NCBI RefSeq assembly: GCF_031432215.1
Contig: NZ_JAVKGN010000001.1
Span: 1,054,001 to 1,118,000 of the forward strand
DNA from: Halodesulfurarchaeum sp. HSR-GB
GTDB taxonomy: Archaea > Halobacteriota > Halobacteria > Halobacteriales > Halobacteriaceae
Direction of reading: 5' to 3'
DNA length: 64,000 nucleotides
In this document: positions 61,601-64,000 of the stretch, piece after piece
Layout: the number at the start of each line of letters is the position of its first letter
How positions within the stretch are numbered: position 1 is the stretch's first letter
The notes under the pieces: generated by a model
What the model saw: only the letters and a program-made list of their open reading frames with translations
What the model was told of the DNA's origin: nothing
Database searches by the model: none
Translations under genes and position numbers: made by a program

Positions 61601-62054
61601 GAACGCCCCCTGGCTCCGGGAGACACGCCCCGAAAATCCGGTCTGGATAAACCCCGACGACGCCGACCCCCGGGGCATCGAGAACGGCGATGCAATCGAA
61701 ATCGACGCCGGACGGAAGACAGTCGAGGGAATCGCGATGGTCACGGAGGGCATCCGGCCAGGCGTCGTCGGCACCATGTGGGGCTGGGGTCGACACGGCG
61801 ACGGCGCAATGGAACGAACCGTCGACGACGAAGCGATTGCCCCGGCCAACGACCGCTATGGCCACTCCCCTTACGAGTTCGACACGCCGATGAAGGAGGA
61901 GGCCGGGTACGCGAAGGGACGGGACGCCGGCTTCGCTGTCAACCACCTCGCGCCGGTCGACACGACAACCGGCGACGTTGGACCGTCTGACCCGATCGGT
62001 GGCGCACAGTCACAATATGACACCCACGTGGAGATCACCCGGCGTGAGCAATGA
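58689..62054 (+). CDS. Large Tat-exported molybdopterin oxidoreductase (TtrA/ArrA/Psr clade)
   Basis: A 1121-residue catalytic subunit. The Tat motif SRREFVKAAGG is at residues 14-24. The N-terminal [4Fe-4S] motif TTCGQCNTFCPI with CLKGQAG downstream, and the sequence CLKGQAGIQTAFDSYRVR followed by KPMKRVGERGS, are typical of the tetrathionate/arsenate/polysulfide reductase clade. HHHAGVCGFSSVLGN puts Cys281 as the probable molybdenum ligand. Length is above average for PsrA (about 750) and nearer to TtrA (about 1000), with insertions around 400-470 and 840-900. With an NrfD and a four-cluster subunit it forms a quinol-linked reductase; sulfur oxyanion or polysulfide reduction is likely, but the substrate cannot be read from the sequence. 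Confidence 0.83.
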   Translation: MSTDDRPDDEPNVSRREFVKAAGGFTALSAGGAAGELDFSSLFEDETQHYVGTDYDEYDASDVIHTTCGQCNTFCPIKVRLDDGGATNSTYTSLVRKLAGNPYSFLNTQPFAQVPYDSDFTSVATGDLAGTGDVSTDRWSLNAGRMCLKGQAGIQTAFDSYRVRKPMKRVGERGSDTWKTISWDQAIQEIVHGDEDLGHRGLAEMWDYVPEEQVMADREQLSDAEFEAKYEDKLIDTDIPELGPTANQIVDVGGFRRFLIRARMFQGSLGTINSHHHAGVCGFSSVLGNVRSHANTKKRQYPDIENTEYLLVWGTNPMVSNKGPTWLAPKLTNAIESGMRMDVVDPRMSKTAEKADTWVPVKPGADGALAMGMVRWILEHERYDEDYLTNPADGPAGADGETTFSDATHLVITDGDPTTTPKAKTKAAEALGVEGDRAVLDAKTGEAVPAGEAETGTLAVDTTIEGTSVKSVFTLYRERVFEHSLEEYAEMAGVPASQIETIADEFTSHGKRAAIMQYRGPSMHTNGFYNTRAIATLQHLIGNFDWKGGQITPYASYGTMGGRYQLGNVPDGRTPWGLPITRALHNAEDFEGTRLFPDEDGDPYPAERPWFRLAPQHQVQEIYHSAQDEYPYSINALFLRTYSENHVMAAAGGDNITDALRDEDAIELLVAFDTVIGEMSENADYILPEPTYLERWENFGTYPNKRLADDKISHPAVRVLPDTKLSEQVLIDLLKELETTTGESMPGVGEDAIIDQNGDTWPLHDPEDFYLKMTANLAFQTKTLDPDRAALEQSNSLPPGLDRESFPYEESPVPDAADDELQAFREAHETGLGEFFDYEEWKGKVKPEEWRKVVTVLNRGGRFEEPIPNYAEAFEKHGFDYDYAERYDPSNAYVGDKMRYRLDGEVTFFNEIMPVGKDAYDGTHFDPLPKVTDVTHFNGDVLTPVTSDTEPERPLHLINWKPRTQGMTRTQNAPWLRETRPENPVWINPDDADPRGIENGDAIEIDAGRKTVEGIAMVTEGIRPGVVGTMWGWGRHGDGAMERTVDDEAIAPANDRYGHSPYEFDTPMKEEAGYAKGRDAGFAVNHLAPVDTTTGDVGPSDPIGGAQSQYDTHVEITRREQ

Positions 62055-62716
62055 GCGAGGCGACTGTCGCCACCGAGTTCGCTCGGGCCCGCGCGGATCT
62101 CTACGATCTGCTCTCACGGGCCTTCGACGGGGACACCGAGGCGCTTGCGGAGGCCCTGGAGACCGGGGTCTTCGGGGATTTCGCCGCGGTCCTGCCGGGG
62201 GCCCCTGACACGGCGGCGCTGACGCGGACAGACCTCGACCAGGACGCCCTCCAGGTCGGCTACGATAACCTCTTTGTCGTGCCGGGTCCCTACTATGTGC
62301 CGCCCTTCGCCTCGGGCCACGCGACGGAGCCGAGTGAGGCCTACGACTCGGACGCGGCGTACCACGAGGTCGGGACCGCCGGGGAACTCTTCGGCGATCC
62401 GGCCGAGTCAGTCGCCACGCTCTACGACCGCGCGAACTTCACCCCAGAACGCGGTGAGGGGATCCCGGATCACGTCGCCGCGGAGTTCGAGTTCATGGCC
62501 CGCCTCGCTGCGCGGCAGGCTACCGGCGACCCCCAGGCGAGCGAGGAACTGCTCGCGGTTCAGGGGGAGATGATCGAACACCTCGCGTGGCTCGCGGACT
62601 TCTCCGAGGCGGTTGGCTCGGTCGACGACGCTGAAGGGGTGTACGCGGCAGTCTGCTCGTTCGCGAACGCCTTCGTCGCCTGGGATCGTGAACAGTTCGA
62701 CGCGACAGAATACTGA
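62051..62716 (+). CDS. TorD/DmsD-family chaperone of the reductase
   Basis: A 221-residue helical protein with the TorD-like ARADLYDLLSRAFDGDTEAL start, the VVPGPYYVPPFASGH segment and a C-terminal helical bundle (LAWLADFSEAVGSVDDAEGV). It overlaps the reductase gene by four bases and should mature that Tat-exported enzyme. It differs from the formate dehydrogenase chaperone at 6543-7136, which favours substrate-specific chaperones. Confidence 0.85.
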   Translation: MSEATVATEFARARADLYDLLSRAFDGDTEALAEALETGVFGDFAAVLPGAPDTAALTRTDLDQDALQVGYDNLFVVPGPYYVPPFASGHATEPSEAYDSDAAYHEVGTAGELFGDPAESVATLYDRANFTPERGEGIPDHVAAEFEFMARLAARQATGDPQASEELLAVQGEMIEHLAWLADFSEAVGSVDDAEGVYAAVCSFANAFVAWDREQFDATEY

Positions 62717-62749
62717 GGCGCTCGGGGCTAGACAGCGCGCGTCGCCGCG

Positions 62750-63640
62750 CTACTTTCTGTCCCGTGGATAGGGACGGAGCAGCGTGAGTTCCACGGTCGA
62801 GTCCGTGACGTCGATGGAGCCGCCCCACTGTTCGAGCAACGCGTGGACCGGGCCGAGTTCGAGGTCCGGCCGCTCAGCCTCGGTCGCCCGCCCGGTCAAC
62901 TGCTCGCTGACCGCTGCCGGGAGCGCCGGCCCGTTGTCGCTAATCTCGACGATCGCCCGTGGCCCCTCGGTCGCAACCTGAATCCGAATCTCGGGGTCGC
63001 TCGAATCGTTGTACAGGACGAGTTGTTTCAGAATCGTCTCGATGATGTCCACGAGGGTCGTCGCCTCCGCAAACACGGTCAGTTCGGGGACCGCCTCCCG
63101 GTCGACTTTCATCGCCGGATAGGTCACTTGCAGATTCCGCGCGGCCGTCTCGATGACTCTGGAGAGCGTCGCTGTCGTGCCTAGTGGCAGGCTAACAAAA
63201 GCCCAGGATGCGAGGCGACCGACTACCGGCAGGTGGAACGTCGCCGGCCGCAGCAGGGCGCCGTGTGTCGTGTCGGTATCTCGGTCCGTCGCGCCCGGAA
63301 TCGGGCCCGCGCCCAGTTCACGGGTCACGACGGCCTGTCGCTCTCGCTTGCGTCGTTCGACCTGGAGCCGCCGCCCCAGGACCCCCACCGCGAGCACCGC
63401 GAGCAGGTTCACACTCGTCTCGAAGACCTCGCCCAGGACGTTCCCGAGCGGGTCCGCCCCGGTGAGCAGCAGCCAGACCTCCGTCGCCTGGTGGGCGCCC
63501 ATGAGCCCAAACAAAAGCGAGGCGATCAGGAACCGCCGTTCCCGGACGATCGCGCCCCAGATTGTCAGGACGAACCCGCCCGCGAGCACCGTGAGGGGCA
63601 GGACGGTGAACGCGACCACGGCAAGTGGATCGGCGGCCAT
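62750..63640 (-). CDS. Membrane HATPase protein without a visible phosphoacceptor histidine
   Basis: A 296-residue protein with two to four N-terminal hydrophobic helices (VVAFTVLPLTVLAGGFVLTI, FLIASLLFGLMGAHQATEVW, TSVNLLAVLAVGVLG). The C-terminal 100 residues form a GHKL ATPase: ETILKQLVLYND (N box), VEISDNGPALP (G1), and GPVHALLEQWGGSIDVTDST. The part between has no H-E/H-D-x-R type H box, so it may not autophosphorylate. It converges with the TorD gene and lies between the respiratory operon and the partial gene. Confidence 0.7.
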   Translation of the reverse strand: MAADPLAVVAFTVLPLTVLAGGFVLTIWGAIVRERRFLIASLLFGLMGAHQATEVWLLLTGADPLGNVLGEVFETSVNLLAVLAVGVLGRRLQVERRKRERQAVVTRELGAGPIPGATDRDTDTTHGALLRPATFHLPVVGRLASWAFVSLPLGTTATLSRVIETAARNLQVTYPAMKVDREAVPELTVFAEATTLVDIIETILKQLVLYNDSSDPEIRIQVATEGPRAIVEISDNGPALPAAVSEQLTGRATEAERPDLELGPVHALLEQWGGSIDVTDSTVELTLLRPYPRDRK

Positions 63641-63683
63641 TACTGGCGGGTTGGCCGGCCGGCCTCAAAGGTGCGTGGATGTG

Positions 63684-64000
63684 TCAGACCCGCTCGATGG
63701 TCACGTGGTCCCGGGTGATCGCCGCAACTTCCCCGTCGATCGAGGCGTGCTGTGGGTTGCTGATGCCCTCCGGGGCCGGCTCGGCGATCAGGTCCCCCTG
63801 CTCGACCCGCTCGCCAGGGACCACGACAGGCCGACTCCGCGTGACCAGGCCCTCGAGGCGTTCGTTCGTGAGCAGGGGAATCCGGACGGTGTCGGGCTCG
63901 ATCCGCTCCGGCTCGGTCTCGAAGGTACGACTCTTCCAGGCCTGGGGGCCGAGAATGTTGATCCGGCCGCCGCCCAGCGTGTTCTCCGCGGCCAGGCTCT
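63684..64000 (-). CDS. C-terminal part of a PduS/RnfC-type electron-transfer protein (5' partial)
   Basis: The frame runs off the right end of the window. The visible 105 residues read SLAAENTLGGGRINILGPQA at the upstream side and end ITRDHVTIERV. RIPLLTNERLEGL followed by VVVPGERVEQGDLIAEPAP and NPQHASIDGEVAAITRDHV is the barrel-sandwich hybrid domain of RnfC/PduS, where HASIDG is a hallmark. In PduS this domain is C-terminal, as here, preceded by SLBB and [4Fe-4S] parts. The gene sits next to the reductase operon and suggests a flavin/NAD-linked entry point of electrons. The rest is needed to confirm. Confidence 0.65.
   Translation of the reverse strand, partial: SLAAENTLGGGRINILGPQAWKSRTFETEPERIEPDTVRIPLLTNERLEGLVTRSRPVVVPGERVEQGDLIAEPAPEGISNPQHASIDGEVAAITRDHVTIERV

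Overview
The window is from an extremely halophilic archaeon (Halobacteria). The evidence is high GC with acidic proteins, split RNA polymerase genes (rpoB''/B' and rpoA'/A''), archaeal EF-1 alpha, EF-2 and 20S proteasome subunits, Tat-dependent lipoproteins, HTH-10 (Bat-type) and HalX regulators, and an S-layer glycoprotein ending in a PGF-CTERM anchor. A formate dehydrogenase operon together with polysulfide/tetrathionate-reductase-like molybdoenzymes points to an anaerobic, sulfur- or thiosulfate-respiring haloarchaeon. Halodesulfurarchaeum-type organisms fit this, but that placement is inference from gene content.

Layout. 1-9.1 kb: the tail of a surface beta-helix/PKD protein, then a formate dehydrogenase operon (catalytic subunit, four-cluster Fe-S subunit, small membrane protein, cytochrome b subunit, TorD chaperone, and a large soluble multi-[4Fe-4S] protein that looks like a decayed HdrA-MvhD fusion). 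9.1-12.1 kb: a CBS-domain/HPF fusion (probable ribosome hibernation factor), a membrane protein, an ArsR regulator and small genes. 12.2-16.9 kb: a non-coding tract packed with short perfect hairpins beside tRNA-Ala, then rps10, EF-1 alpha, homoserine dehydrogenase with an ACT protein, and a HalX response regulator. 16.9-21.3 kb: an exported electron-transfer cluster with no molybdoenzyme: a tandem [2Fe-2S] lipoprotein, NrfD, a Tat-exported Fe-S protein and a lipoprotein of unknown family with two Cys-containing repeats. 21.3-26.9 kb: an ABC importer with two permeases, one ATPase, one binding protein, an SRPBCC protein and an Ig-like protein. 27-30.5 kb: an IS200/IS605 relic, three HTH-10 regulators (two Cys-rich) and a possible toxin-antitoxin pair. 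30.8-39.2 kb: S-layer glycoprotein, an RND exporter with a surface partner, and a divergent TetR regulator.

39.4-54.3 kb is the conserved information-processing block: tRNA-Asp, rpoH-rpoB''-rpoB'-rpoA'-rpoA'' (rpoA'' carries an intact-looking intein), nusA, rps12, rps7, EF-2, then psmA-psmB. 54.3-64 kb: a Bat-type PAS/GAF regulator converges on psmB. Then comes a second respiratory operon: four-cluster Fe-S subunit, NrfD, a large Tat-exported molybdopterin oxidoreductase of the TtrA/ArrA/Psr clade, and a TorD chaperone. The window ends with an atypical HATPase membrane protein and the C-terminus of a PduS/RnfC-type electron-transfer protein.

Together the genes describe formate oxidation outside the membrane or in the quinone pool feeding a membrane reductase for sulfur oxyanions. 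Multi-cluster Fe-S proteins are the wires and Bat-type redox regulators are the likely control. The most unusual parts are the molybdoenzyme-free NrfD cluster (16.9-21.3 kb), the degenerate HdrA-MvhD protein, the hairpin array and tRNA-derived inverted repeats, and a CCAATA/TATTGG motif upstream of both respiratory operons.
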